Assembly: GCA_963733265.1 (NCBI GenBank)
Contig: CAVTCF010000002.1
Coordinates: 372,001 to 436,000, forward strand
Reading direction: 5' to 3'
Length of the DNA: 64,000 nucleotides
Source: PALSA-1006 sp963733265
Lineage (GTDB): Bacteria; Pseudomonadota; Gammaproteobacteria; Burkholderiales; Gallionellaceae
This document shows positions 27,568-36,703 of this stretch, in pieces. Below the pieces are notes generated by a model. The model did no database searches, was not told the origin of the DNA, and saw nothing but the letters and a program-made list of their open reading frames with translations. Numbering within the stretch: position 1 is the first letter of the stretch; every line of letters begins with the position of its first letter. Made by a program: the position numbers and the translations under genes.

Positions 27568-29381
27568 TTACTGCCCAGCCCGACAGTTCGTGAAGGAAAG
27601 CCAGCCGCATCAAAATATAATGTTTGTCCAAGCTGCTGATACTTTAAAACTGTGCGTAAACCCTGCAGGCCCGGCTGTGATTTTCTTGTCTTTACCGCAT
27701 ATTTTGTTTCCTTGCCTCCTGGCATTGCTTCCGACAAAACACGTCCAGCAAGTTGTCCGTTGGCGGTCATTTCAAGCTTCAAGATATCCGCAAGTGTTTT
27801 TCCAACATCTGCATTACTTACCGGCGCTGTGTCAACAAACCCACTTTTAAAATCAGGGCCTATTGCCGCCATAAAATTGTAAGTATCGGCTCTGCTAAAA
27901 CTGCCGTGCATGCCCTGCCCCTGTTGCAAACCGGTATCGGCTATTTCTGCCGTACATAACACCGGTGTCTTGCAACCGGTAGCTATTGACTTGAAGTTAA
28001 TAACGATGGAAGGAACTGGCGTCAGCGCTGAGCCTTTCAAATTAATGGAACTCAACGGCAGCGTACCCGGAATATTGCCGAAAGAATCATCAACAAATAA
28101 ACCGCTAACATAGTCTTGGGCAAGAAGCGCCTTAACCACTTTTATAGCCAACTCATTGGAGTTGGGCATGGGTAAATAAACAAGGTCCGAACCGCCATTT
28201 GCCGCAACCACCAAATCGGGTTTAGCCGGATCATGTCCCAATAAACCATTTGCCTTTTTGGGATGCTTGCCTGATTTATAGTCGACGGGTTCATTCTTTG
28301 CATCGGGATCAAACAAAGACAAATCAAGTGCATTGGCGAGATCGATGGCCACGAATCCCGGTGGTAATTGACCAACTGGTGTATCCGGGTAGCTGATTTT
28401 TGCGGCCGGACTGCTCATGCTGAGTTTTGAAATCGTGGAGAATCCATGATCGGCGGTCACAAAAATATCCGTTGTTTTATCGAGCCCGAGTGATTCAAGT
28501 GCGGCTTTAATTTCAGCCAGATTTGAATCGGCATTTTTAATCGCAGCCATTGATGTCGGACCATTTATTCCAGGTACTAATTTTCCGAGGCTGTCCCCTT
28601 GGTTGTGTTGCGAGCCGTCAGGATCACGCGACCAAAACACAATCACGAAAGGTTTGCCTGCCGCTTTAAAGCGCGGTAGCAACAATTTGGTCGTTACATC
28701 TGCAAAATATTTTTGTTGCTCGAAATTTGCGATCACGGTGCCAGAGGTATTCATGTCGCCGGACTTGCCGTTATCGCCCCTGTTTGGCACTTGTGTTGGC
28801 ATTCCTGCATCCTGCAATGCAGCCAACAAGCCAGCATTCAACGGCATTCCGCCTCTGCGCCCGGTTAGATCATCTACCACGATTGTCTTTTCACCCGATC
28901 TATCGTTACCGGCTTGAATTCCGACCGGCCCAAGTTTCCCAATTGCAGCAGTAGAAAACCCCGCTTTCCGTGCGGAAACAAGCAAAGCTTCTTCGTTTAC
29001 AAAACTACCGGCGAAGTGTTCATCAATATCGCCAAGTACTTCATCGTTTTCCAAAAATGGGGTGACACTACTCGCCGCATTTGTTACTGCAAAACCAGAA
29101 TATATTGTGTTGCCAAATACTCCGGTGTCACCAAAATAATGGCCTGTCGCAAGTGCAGAACTGTTTGGCATAGTGAATGTCGGGAATAATGAATGGCTAT
29201 TTTTGAACCAAACACCAGATTTACTAATGGCTGCCATTGTGGGCGCTGTATCCTGGTTGACCACCAAAGCACGCAGACCATCCGCTACAAATAGCACCAC
29301 ATTGTGTGGTTGTTCTGCTGCGATGGCCTGCGTTCCAATTGAAGCCAAAACAAAAGCTACCAACGCGCTGTGAATATTCAT
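27564..29381 (-). CDS. Secreted nucleotide pyrophosphatase/phosphodiesterase (alkaline phosphatase superfamily)
   Basis: This 605-residue enzyme has a signal peptide (cleavage near AIAA-EQ). It shows the alkaline-phosphatase-superfamily metal sites: Asp34 in LFVADGLRA, Thr70 nucleophile in FPTFTMPN (the NPP-type PTxTxPN motif), FWSRDPDGSQHNQGD, VTADHGFS, and the late HGSFSRADTYNFMAAIGPDF. It should cleave phosphodiesters or phosphomonoesters outside the cytoplasm. It is the first gene of an operon with a two-component system (4-bp overlap). A near-consensus Pho box lies 127-144 bp upstream, so induction under phosphate starvation is expected. Exact substrate is open. Confidence 0.9.
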   Translation of the reverse strand: MNIHSALVAFVLASIGTQAIAAEQPHNVVLFVADGLRALVVNQDTAPTMAAISKSGVWFKNSHSLFPTFTMPNSSALATGHYFGDTGVFGNTIYSGFAVTNAASSVTPFLENDEVLGDIDEHFAGSFVNEEALLVSARKAGFSTAAIGKLGPVGIQAGNDRSGEKTIVVDDLTGRRGGMPLNAGLLAALQDAGMPTQVPNRGDNGKSGDMNTSGTVIANFEQQKYFADVTTKLLLPRFKAAGKPFVIVFWSRDPDGSQHNQGDSLGKLVPGINGPTSMAAIKNADSNLAEIKAALESLGLDKTTDIFVTADHGFSTISKLSMSSPAAKISYPDTPVGQLPPGFVAIDLANALDLSLFDPDAKNEPVDYKSGKHPKKANGLLGHDPAKPDLVVAANGGSDLVYLPMPNSNELAIKVVKALLAQDYVSGLFVDDSFGNIPGTLPLSSINLKGSALTPVPSIVINFKSIATGCKTPVLCTAEIADTGLQQGQGMHGSFSRADTYNFMAAIGPDFKSGFVDTAPVSNADVGKTLADILKLEMTANGQLAGRVLSEAMPGGKETKYAVKTRKSQPGLQGLRTVLKYQQLGQTLYFDAAGFPSRTVGLGSK

Positions 29382-29792
29382 AATGGGGAAATTTCTTAAT
29401 GCGGACGAGATGTAATTACTTTAGATGAATTTGCTGCTATGGCTGATGTATTCATAGGAGAATTTTATTAATAGAAATTATTACTCCAAGAATGATATCG
29501 TCCAATAATGACAGCTATATGACAACATTGTTACACTGGCATATTAAAATAAGGCCCAGTTGCTCCCTATCTATTTGATTTATTTTATATATAGTAGCTT
29601 CTTTTGAGGTTAGTACCAAACTCCCGCGTCTCCAACCCGCTTTTAATATTAAACGCACCAAGGTATACTAAAAGACGGACTAAAATTAGATAAATCAAAA
29701 ATAACAAATAAATAATTTTCAGCAACGCTCGTTGTTTTATGGTATTAAAGCGCGCTTAAAAATTTTTGTACGAAATTGGAGACCCTAAATAA
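29382..29792. other. Divergent intergenic region between phosphodiesterase and dksA
   Basis: This 411-bp AT-rich stretch has no credible gene. It must hold divergent promoters for the phosphodiesterase operon (minus) and dksA (plus). Its recognisable element is the Pho box at 29508-29525. A short inverted repeat (GCAACG/CGTTGT, near 29722-29735) lies about 60 bp before dksA. Confidence 0.6.
29508..29525 (-). promoter_or_regulatory. Pho box (PhoB-binding site)
   Basis: Read on the minus strand, the 18 bases are TTGTCATATAGCTGTCAT. They contain two TGTCA direct repeats exactly 11 bases apart, as in the enterobacterial consensus CTGTCATAWAWCTGTCAY. A third, weaker half-site (TGTAA) lies 11 bases further upstream. 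The position, 127-144 bp before the phosphodiesterase ATG, leaves room for a -10 element. Among the intergenic stretches I checked by eye, I saw no equally good match. Confidence 0.7.
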
Positions 29793-30215
29793 ATGCCTGC
29801 ACAAACCACCAATACCATTGCTCCGTATAAGGTCAAGAAGGGGGAAACTTATATGAACCCCAAGCAACTGGAGCATTTTAAAGAGATTTTAAACGGGATC
29901 AAGCTTGGGCTTGGTCAGGATATTGACCGGACTGTGCATACAATGCAAGACGAAGCCACGGTATTTGCCGACCCCAATGATCGTGCGAGTCAAGAATCCG
30001 ACATGAGCCTTGAATTACGTAATCGTGACCGCGAACGCAAACTCATAAAAAATATCGATAAAATGATCGCCAAGATTTATGCGGGCGAATACGGCTATTG
30101 CGATAAATGCGGTATTGAAATCGGCCTTAGCAGGTTGGAAGCACGCCCAACCGCAACCTTGTGTATTGATTGCAAAACACTGGATGAAATACGCGAAAGA
30201 CAAGTAGCCAAATAA
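29793..30215 (+). CDS. dksA: DksA/TraR-family RNA-polymerase-binding transcription factor
   Basis: This 140-residue protein has a coiled-coil region at about 20-95 and a C4 zinc finger (CDKCG ... CIDCK, about residues 109-132). The acidic tip region is FADPNDRASQESDMSLELRNRDRERKL in outline, as in DksA. Around 20 extra N-terminal residues precede MNPKQLEHF, which is an alternative start; GGAGA before the first ATG favours the longer form. With ppGpp it would insert into the secondary channel of RNA polymerase. A strong terminator follows. It is a housekeeping gene unrelated to its neighbours. Confidence 0.93.
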   Translation: MPAQTTNTIAPYKVKKGETYMNPKQLEHFKEILNGIKLGLGQDIDRTVHTMQDEATVFADPNDRASQESDMSLELRNRDRERKLIKNIDKMIAKIYAGEYGYCDKCGIEIGLSRLEARPTATLCIDCKTLDEIRERQVAK

Positions 30216-30238
30216 TCTTGAGCTAAAAGTTTAACGCG

Positions 30239-30268
30239 AAGCCCCCGGAGATAACTCAGGGGGCTTTT
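30239..30268 (+). terminator. Rho-independent terminator of dksA
   Basis: An 8-bp stem, AAGCCCCC with GGGGGCTT and a 12-base loop, starts 24 bases after the dksA stop and runs into TTTT. The A-rich start would also let it act weakly on the other strand. Confidence 0.88.
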
Positions 30269-30329
30269 GCTATATAAGTCTTAGGAATGACACACTTCCG
30301 GTTAGTAATATGGTTATAATCGAAACCAT

Positions 30330-32510
30330 ATGAAAAAACTCGCACGCACCAAAACCGATCCGCGACCTGATTTGCTATTGCAAGGAAGATTACACGATCC
30401 CTTTGCTTTCTTGGGCTTGCATCAAGAGCAGGGGCATTCGGTTTTGCGTGTTTTTCAACCTTATGCGACAGAAGTTCACTTGGTGACCGCAACAGGAGAT
30501 TTCCCTTTACTAAAAACAATTTCGGCAGGATTGTTTGAATGGCAAGGAACGGATGCACCAGCGCAGCCTTACCAGTTGCGAGTATTAAGCGATGGCAAGG
30601 AAGCGCTGATACATGACCCCTATTCTTTTCCACCGCAGATCAGCAGTTTCGACTTGCATCTTTTCAACGAAGGTAAATTGCATCAAGCCTATCGGGCACT
30701 TGGTTCACATCAATCTCAAATTGATGGCATTAGTGGTATCCGCTTTTCAGTTTGGGCACCGAATGCAGAACGCGTCAGCGTAGTCGGTGAATTCAATCGT
30801 TGGGATGGCCGTATCAATCCGATGGCTGTGCATGGCTCCAGTGGTGTGTGGGAGTTATTTATACCCGGTCTGGCGCAAGGCGAGCTTTACAAATTCGAAA
30901 TCTACAATCGTGCCGGTAGGTTAATGGTAAAGACCGACCCGTATGCCAATTCATTTGAATTGCGCCCTGGAACCGCCGGTCGCACTGCCGTAGGTATTAC
31001 GCATACATGGCAAGATGATGCGTGGCTAAAGAATCGTAGCCAATGGGATTGGCTGCATGCCCCGCTCAATATTTATGAGATACATGCCGGATCGTGGAAA
31101 CGCCATCCGAACGGTGATTTTTATACTTACCGCCAGTTGGCAGAACAGTTAATTCCTTACCTCAAAGAGATGGGATATACCCATGTTGAATTGATGCCTG
31201 TCTCTGAACATCCTCTCGATGAATCTTGGGGTTATCAGGCTACAGGCTATTTTGCAGCCAGCAGCCGTTTTGGCTCACCCGACGATCTGTGTTTCTTTAT
31301 CGACGGCTGCCATAAGGCGGGCATTGGTGTATTGCTTGACTGGGTTCCGGCACACTTCCCGCAAGATTCATTCGCGCTGGCAAGATTTGACGGCACCGCA
31401 CTTTACGAACATGAAGACCCGCGTCTTGGTTTCCATCAAGACTGGGGAACACATATATTCAATTATGGTCGTAACGAAGTAAAAAGTTTCTTACTTTCCA
31501 GCGCTCATTACTGGTTGTCCGAATTCCACTTTGATGGACTGCGCGTGGATGCCGTTGCCTCCATGCTGTACCTGGATTACTCACGCAAAGCGGGCGAATG
31601 GTTGCCCAATAAATATGGTGGGCGTGAAAATCTTGAAGCTATCGCTTTCCTGCGCGAACTCAATATCATGGTGCATGATAATTTTCCGGGAGCACTTACA
31701 CTGGCGGAAGAATCGACATCATGGCCTGCTGTTTCCCGACCCGTGTATGTTGGAGGTCTGGGCTTTTCGATGAAGTGGAACATGGGTTGGATGAACGACA
31801 CACTCAAGTTCATGCAGCAGGATCCGGTTCATCGCCGCTACCATCTGAACCAACTTACTTTTAGCCAACTTTACGCTTATACCGAAAATTTTGTACTGCC
31901 CTTTTCTCACGATGAAGTCGTGCACGGCAAGGGATCATTGTTAAGCAAAATGCCGGGTGATACTTGGCAAAAATTTGCCAACTTGCGTTTGCTGATTGCA
32001 TACCAGATGAGCAGTCCCGGCAAAAAATTAAACTTCATGGGGAATGAAATAGCGCAAGGTCCGGAATGGCGCGCCGCCTGGGAAGTCGATTGGTGGCAAC
32101 TCAAAATGGAACTGCATAAAGGCGTGTTCAACATGGTTCGGGATTTGAACCGTCTTTATATTTCTACGCCGGCATTGTATGAACTTGATTTTGAACAAGG
32201 CGGCTTTTCCTGGATAGATTGCCAGGATACGGAACACACGCTGCTTTCATTCATCCGCCGTGGACGCAATGGAGAAACCGTAGTTGCCGCCTTCAACTTT
32301 ACACCCGTACCACGTAATCGTTATCGCATTGGACTTCCCTACGATTGTTCGTACCGTGAAATATTTAACAGTGACTCGGCATATTATGGCGGGAGCAATC
32401 TTGGAAATGGCGGCGGTATACGGGCTGATAAAACTCCCTGGATGGGCCAACCCTATTCAGCGGAAATTGAGATACCTCCGCTTGCCAGCATATTGCTAAT
32501 ACCAGTATAA
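30330..32510 (+). CDS. glgB: 1,4-alpha-glucan branching enzyme
   Basis: This 726-residue GH13 enzyme matches GlgB in full length. An N-terminal CBM48 pair (about 20-230, with FSVWAPNAERVSVVGEFNRWDG) precedes the catalytic barrel. Catalytic residues are Asp407 in GLRVDAVASM and Glu460 in LAEEST, with the transition-state pair in LPFSHDEVVHGKG. It cuts alpha-1,4 glucan chains and rejoins them as alpha-1,6 branches in glycogen synthesis. No other glycogen genes are nearby. A perfect TATAAT lies only 9 bases before the ATG, but there is no good -35 element or ribosome site, so the promoter remains unclear. Confidence 0.96.
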   Translation: MKKLARTKTDPRPDLLLQGRLHDPFAFLGLHQEQGHSVLRVFQPYATEVHLVTATGDFPLLKTISAGLFEWQGTDAPAQPYQLRVLSDGKEALIHDPYSFPPQISSFDLHLFNEGKLHQAYRALGSHQSQIDGISGIRFSVWAPNAERVSVVGEFNRWDGRINPMAVHGSSGVWELFIPGLAQGELYKFEIYNRAGRLMVKTDPYANSFELRPGTAGRTAVGITHTWQDDAWLKNRSQWDWLHAPLNIYEIHAGSWKRHPNGDFYTYRQLAEQLIPYLKEMGYTHVELMPVSEHPLDESWGYQATGYFAASSRFGSPDDLCFFIDGCHKAGIGVLLDWVPAHFPQDSFALARFDGTALYEHEDPRLGFHQDWGTHIFNYGRNEVKSFLLSSAHYWLSEFHFDGLRVDAVASMLYLDYSRKAGEWLPNKYGGRENLEAIAFLRELNIMVHDNFPGALTLAEESTSWPAVSRPVYVGGLGFSMKWNMGWMNDTLKFMQQDPVHRRYHLNQLTFSQLYAYTENFVLPFSHDEVVHGKGSLLSKMPGDTWQKFANLRLLIAYQMSSPGKKLNFMGNEIAQGPEWRAAWEVDWWQLKMELHKGVFNMVRDLNRLYISTPALYELDFEQGGFSWIDCQDTEHTLLSFIRRGRNGETVVAAFNFTPVPRNRYRIGLPYDCSYREIFNSDSAYYGGSNLGNGGGIRADKTPWMGQPYSAEIEIPPLASILLIPV

Positions 32511-32596
32511 CCAAACAATTATCTGAAATAGTGTAATATTAGTGCCATCTGAATCTGCAATAATCCTTTATTAATTTACTATTGAAAGGAATAATT

Positions 32597-33010
32597 ATGG
32601 CAACCGCACCAAAAAAAAGTCCTGCAACAACCAAGAACACATCGAGTACTACTAAGGCAACTGTAAAAAAATCTGTTGCGGTGGCAAAAACTGCGGCAAA
32701 AGCAACGCCGGCGCCAACCGTTAAAAAGGCAACTCTCAAGCCGGCGGTGGCTAAAGAAACAGTCAAGAAAATCCCAACGGCAAAACCTGTCCCGGCAGAA
32801 TCCAAACCGGCAAAAATAGTTGCCTCAACAGAAACCAAAGCGTCCGAGAGCAAGAATAATTCGACGGCCATTTCTCCCGAGCAACGCTATCATATGATTG
32901 CTACAGCGGCTTATTTCAAAGCCCAGCAACGCGGGTTCGCAGCCGGATATCACGTACAAGACTGGATCACGGCCGAGAAAGAAATTGACGCAAAATTTAT
33001 CGTAAAATAA
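32597..33010 (+). CDS. Lys/Ala/Pro-rich protein with DUF2934-like C-terminus
   Basis: The ATG at 32597 has AAAGGA 7 bases upstream; an in-frame TTG at 32582 would overlap that site. The 137-residue product has a first 85 residues made almost wholly of Lys, Ala, Thr, Pro and Val. This resembles histone-H1-like or PhaF-type DNA-binding tails. The C-terminal 45 residues (SPEQRYHMIATAAYFKAQQRG, then QDWITAEKEID) match the small helical DUF2934 domain. A nucleic-acid-binding or nucleoid role is a guess from composition. It sits alone between glgB and pgi. Confidence 0.8.
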   Translation: MATAPKKSPATTKNTSSTTKATVKKSVAVAKTAAKATPAPTVKKATLKPAVAKETVKKIPTAKPVPAESKPAKIVASTETKASESKNNSTAISPEQRYHMIATAAYFKAQQRGFAAGYHVQDWITAEKEIDAKFIVK

Positions 33011-33108
33011 TAATTTTTCGTTAACTTAATCGTTGATAAATTCAACGCTCAAGCAATCGGGCCAATATTCTGAAATTGGAAGCTGTCATCAAATTTTGAG
33101 TCATTAAA

Positions 33109-34755
33109 ATGTCGAATCTCACTCAGTCATCTGCTTGGCAATCTTTATCAAAGCATCAAAGTGAAATTCGTAAACTGACGATGAGAGAGATGTTTGCTGG
33201 CGATGCGAAAAGGTTTGATAAATTTTCGCTTCGCCTGGATGATATTCTATTCGATTACTCAAAGAATCTGATTACCGAAGAAACAAAGGCTCTGTTGATC
33301 GGTTTGGCCCGGCAATCCAACCTGAGTGACTGGATCAAACGTCAATTCAGCGGTGAAAAAATCAACACCAGCGAGGCACGTGCCGTGCTTCATACGGCAT
33401 TACGCAGTCCAAAAGATCGCACGGTTCTGGTCGATGGCAAGAATATTATTCCCGATGTGCATCGCGTGCTTGATCATATGCGCCGCTTTTCCGATGCTAT
33501 TCGATCCGGAGCAACACTCGGGCACACCGGAAAAAAAATTCGGCATATTGTGAACATTGGTATCGGCGGCTCTGCACTTGGCCCGCTCATGGCCTGCGAA
33601 GCGCTTAAGCCTTTTGGGAGCCCTGATCTTACCGCCCATTTTGTTTCCAATGTAGATGCAACCGACATCGCTGAAACACTAAAAAAGCTGGATGCGGAAA
33701 CCACGCTTTTCATCATCAGTTCAAAAACCTTCACTACTCAGGAAACTCTTGCTAATGCTCACACTGCGAGAGCATGGTTGGTAGAACACTTGGGCAATGA
33801 AGCCGCCGTTGCAAAACATTTTGCCGCTGTTTCGACAAACTTGTCCGAAACCTCCAGATTCGGCATTGACACGGAAAACGTATTTGAATTCTGGGACTGG
33901 GTCGGCGGTCGATACTCGCTGTGGTCGGCAATCGGCTTACCCATTGCGTTATACATTGGCATGAAAAACTTCGAACTGCTTCTTGCCGGTGGTCATGCGA
34001 TGGACGAACATTTCCGCAATGCGCCTTTGGAAAATAACATTCCGGTAATTTTGGGTTTGCTTGGCGTCTGGTACGGTAATTTCTTCGGCACCGGCTCTTA
34101 TGCCATTTTGCCCTATGACCAGTACCTGCAACACTTTCCTGCATATCTGCAACAGCTTGAAATGGAGAGCAACGGCAAGCGCGTTGATCGGGAAGGCAAG
34201 CCGGTAGATTACGACACGCATTTTGTCGTATGGGGTGAGCCGGGAACAAATGGCCAGCACTCATTCTATCAACTGATACACCAGGGAACGCGCGTGGTTC
34301 CGGCTGATTTTTTAGCGCCGCTAACCAGCTACAATCCGATTGGCGAGCACCACGCCATGCTGCTCTCAAACTGTTTTGCACAAACAGAAGCGCTCATGCT
34401 CGGAAAGACAGAAGCCGAGGCGCGCGCGGAATTAATCGCGCAAGGTTTAACAGGTGAAGCACTCGAAACTTTATTGCCTTACAAAATATTCCCCGGCAAC
34501 AGACCAACCAATACTCTATTGTTTGAAAAGTTCGACCCCTACACACTGGGTCGCTTGATTGCGCTCTACGAACACAAGATTTTTGTACAAAGCGTCGTTT
34601 GGAACATCAACGCATTCGACCAATGGGGCGTAGAATTCGGGAAACAATTGGCCAACAAATTATTACCCGAGTTGCATAGCAAAGAAACCGTCGTCACGCA
34701 TGACTCCTCGACCAACACTTTGATCAATATTTTTCGCAATCGACAAAGCACATAG
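33109..34755 (+). CDS. pgi: Glucose-6-phosphate isomerase
   Basis: This 548-residue protein has the full PGI family length. Clear signatures are NIGIGGSALGPLMACEAL and SSKTFTTQETLANA in the sugar-phosphate site, DWVGGRYSLWSAIGLP (signature 1), the base-region ESNGKRV, and GTNGQHSFYQLIHQGTRVVP (signature 2). It interconverts glucose-6-phosphate and fructose-6-phosphate in the cytoplasm. It converges on a histidine kinase gene with only 40 bp between; I see no terminator there. Confidence 0.97.
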   Translation: MSNLTQSSAWQSLSKHQSEIRKLTMREMFAGDAKRFDKFSLRLDDILFDYSKNLITEETKALLIGLARQSNLSDWIKRQFSGEKINTSEARAVLHTALRSPKDRTVLVDGKNIIPDVHRVLDHMRRFSDAIRSGATLGHTGKKIRHIVNIGIGGSALGPLMACEALKPFGSPDLTAHFVSNVDATDIAETLKKLDAETTLFIISSKTFTTQETLANAHTARAWLVEHLGNEAAVAKHFAAVSTNLSETSRFGIDTENVFEFWDWVGGRYSLWSAIGLPIALYIGMKNFELLLAGGHAMDEHFRNAPLENNIPVILGLLGVWYGNFFGTGSYAILPYDQYLQHFPAYLQQLEMESNGKRVDREGKPVDYDTHFVVWGEPGTNGQHSFYQLIHQGTRVVPADFLAPLTSYNPIGEHHAMLLSNCFAQTEALMLGKTEAEARAELIAQGLTGEALETLLPYKIFPGNRPTNTLLFEKFDPYTLGRLIALYEHKIFVQSVVWNINAFDQWGVEFGKQLANKLLPELHSKETVVTHDSSTNTLINIFRNRQST

Positions 34756-34795
34756 CGTTAAATTTCGTGCATCCGTAGTCCTGGGTTGATTTACG

Positions 34796-36637
34796 TCACG
34801 TACCGGTATAAGACAGCAAATCATCCAGAGCGCTCAGCAGGCCATCCACGCTCACTGGTTTATACAACACGCGCAGACCACTTTGCTTAACCAGTTGCAC
34901 TCGATCAGGAGCGATATCGCCGGTGACCAGTAGCGCAGGGAAATTTTGTCCCAGCTTGGCTCTTATTTGGCAAACCAGATCAATGCCATTTTCTTCATTA
35001 CGCAAGCGCAGATCGGTGATTACAGCATCAAGATGTTGCCCGGGCCTCGTCACCATTTCCAATGCTTGTTGTATTCCTTCTGCTGTCTCTACGTGCAGGC
35101 CATGCATACGCAAAACGATAGCAGTGCTGTTGCGCACAGTTTCTTCGTCATCCACAATTAATACTCGTTTACCGGATAGTTTATTTGAGATCAATTGGGG
35201 GCCGTTACGAGGTGGGGACAGTCTTTTTTCATGCAGAGGACCGGCTAGTGGCACGAGCAGTTTAAACACGGTGCCATGCCCGACTTTGGAATAAACCGTC
35301 AGGGGCATATTCATTAAATTGGATAGTCTTTTCACTATTGCCAGCCCCATACCCAAGCCCTTGGAACGATCCCGTTCAGGGTTTGCCAGTTGATAAAACT
35401 CATCAAATATACGCGGCAGATCACTCGCGTCTATTCCGGCTCCGGTATCCCACACCTCAACACTCACACAATTTCCCCGCGTGCGTGCTACCAGCACAAC
35501 ACCACCATGCCGGGTAAACTTCAATGCGTTGTGTACCAAGTTGCCCAGAAGTCGCTCCAACAAAATCGGGTCTCCATACACCCACTTTCCACCCGGCTTG
35601 AAACGTAAGCCAAGACCCAGCGCTTCAGCTTGTTGGGCGAAACTTGTGCCGAGCTTCTGAAATAAATCCACAAGTGCCACTGGTTGTGGGTTGAACTCAA
35701 CTACGCCGGCATCCAATTTGGAAACATCCAACATGGCGGTAAACGAAGCCTCCAACGCATCCACACAAATCATCAGGTTGCGCACCAACGGCTCGTCAGG
35801 CGTTGACGTACGCTTCGCCAAAAGCGTTGCGGCAAAGAGTCCGATGGAATGCAAAGGCTGGCGCAAATCATGGCTGGCCGATGCTAAAAAACGCGTTTTT
35901 TCAAGATTCGCGTTCTCGGCGATGCGAACCTGCTCTTTCAGAAGCTTGGCTTGCTCAGCCAGACTTTTCGCTTGCTCGCTCAAACGTTTCGACAGATCCT
36001 CTTTTTCATAGCGGGAACGCAAGGCTTCGGTCAACAGCTTATTTTGTCGCACACCGAATTTAAGATTGCCATACAAATAAGCAAACGCGCATACGGCTAA
36101 AAACATATTTACGCCGCCGCCCCTCCACAACATGGCACCGGCAAGTCCGATCAGCATGGGAACGGTAAAACTGAAAACAGCCCGCCGGTAGGGTGCCAAA
36201 GAAGCAATGCCTCCCGAACTCAGGCCCAGCATCACCAGCATCATCAGCGAAGTTAAAGGTAAATCTCCCTGCGGGAGAAATAGCCATGGTGCAGCCCCCC
36301 AAACGATACCACTGAGCACAAAGAGATTGCAGTACCTGTTTGCCCACAGCACATGGTTGCGTTGCTCCTTGGGTGTTCTAATAAAATGCAGACTGCTAAC
36401 AACGCGCAAGACGTGAAGAATGTGAGCCACAACAGCCCAAACCAAAATAATCGGCTGGCGCGTCTGATAGTAGAAAATGAGCCAAAAGCCGGCCGTCACC
36501 AAAAACGCGCTGAACACCGCCGACAGCCCGGTACTCATCAGCGAATTTGTTTGTTCAATTTGAATACGCTCGTCCACCGATTGTGCATCGGGTGACTGTG
36601 CTAACGAGGCTTCTTTTGGAATTGTCTGAATACTCAT
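34796..36637 (-). CDS. Hybrid sensor histidine kinase/response regulator (paralog 1)
   Basis: The ATG at 36637 has AGGA 5 bases upstream and gives 613 residues; an upstream in-frame Met has no such site. The N-terminal 200 residues hold about six transmembrane segments with no large periplasmic domain. A coiled coil (about 205-245) leads to HisKA with His256 in LASASHDLRQPLHSIG. The ATPase domain has VHNALKFTRHGG, EVWDTGAGID and SKGLGMGLAIV. A C-terminal receiver has its phospho-Asp in AVITDLRLRN. It is a close paralog of the kinase at 48767-50575, in opposite orientation, and has one extra heptad in the coiled coil. No regulator gene lies beside it. Confidence 0.92.
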   Translation of the reverse strand: MSIQTIPKEASLAQSPDAQSVDERIQIEQTNSLMSTGLSAVFSAFLVTAGFWLIFYYQTRQPIILVWAVVAHILHVLRVVSSLHFIRTPKEQRNHVLWANRYCNLFVLSGIVWGAAPWLFLPQGDLPLTSLMMLVMLGLSSGGIASLAPYRRAVFSFTVPMLIGLAGAMLWRGGGVNMFLAVCAFAYLYGNLKFGVRQNKLLTEALRSRYEKEDLSKRLSEQAKSLAEQAKLLKEQVRIAENANLEKTRFLASASHDLRQPLHSIGLFAATLLAKRTSTPDEPLVRNLMICVDALEASFTAMLDVSKLDAGVVEFNPQPVALVDLFQKLGTSFAQQAEALGLGLRFKPGGKWVYGDPILLERLLGNLVHNALKFTRHGGVVLVARTRGNCVSVEVWDTGAGIDASDLPRIFDEFYQLANPERDRSKGLGMGLAIVKRLSNLMNMPLTVYSKVGHGTVFKLLVPLAGPLHEKRLSPPRNGPQLISNKLSGKRVLIVDDEETVRNSTAIVLRMHGLHVETAEGIQQALEMVTRPGQHLDAVITDLRLRNEENGIDLVCQIRAKLGQNFPALLVTGDIAPDRVQLVKQSGLRVLYKPVSVDGLLSALDDLLSYTGT

Positions 36638-36661
36638 TGGTATCCTACGACGTAAATGACA

Positions 36662-36682
36662 AAGCCAGCGCAGTGCTGGCCT
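36662..36682 (-). terminator. Probable terminator of the NHL lipoprotein gene
   Basis: A 6-bp stem (GCCAGC with GCTGGC, 5-base loop) lies 22-40 bp after the lipoprotein stop and is followed on the minus strand by TTTGTC. The T-run is short, so confidence is moderate. It also lies just upstream of the kinase start. Confidence 0.4.
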
Positions 36683-36703
36683 TGTGTAAATCAAACAGTT
36701 TCT

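Noticed and set aside
30315..30320. TATAAT just before glgB
   Set aside because: It lies 9 bases before the ATG, has no good -35 element, and would make a nearly leaderless mRNA.
34756..34795. Terminator between pgi and the converging kinase gene
   Set aside because: The 40 bp contain no stem with a T-run.
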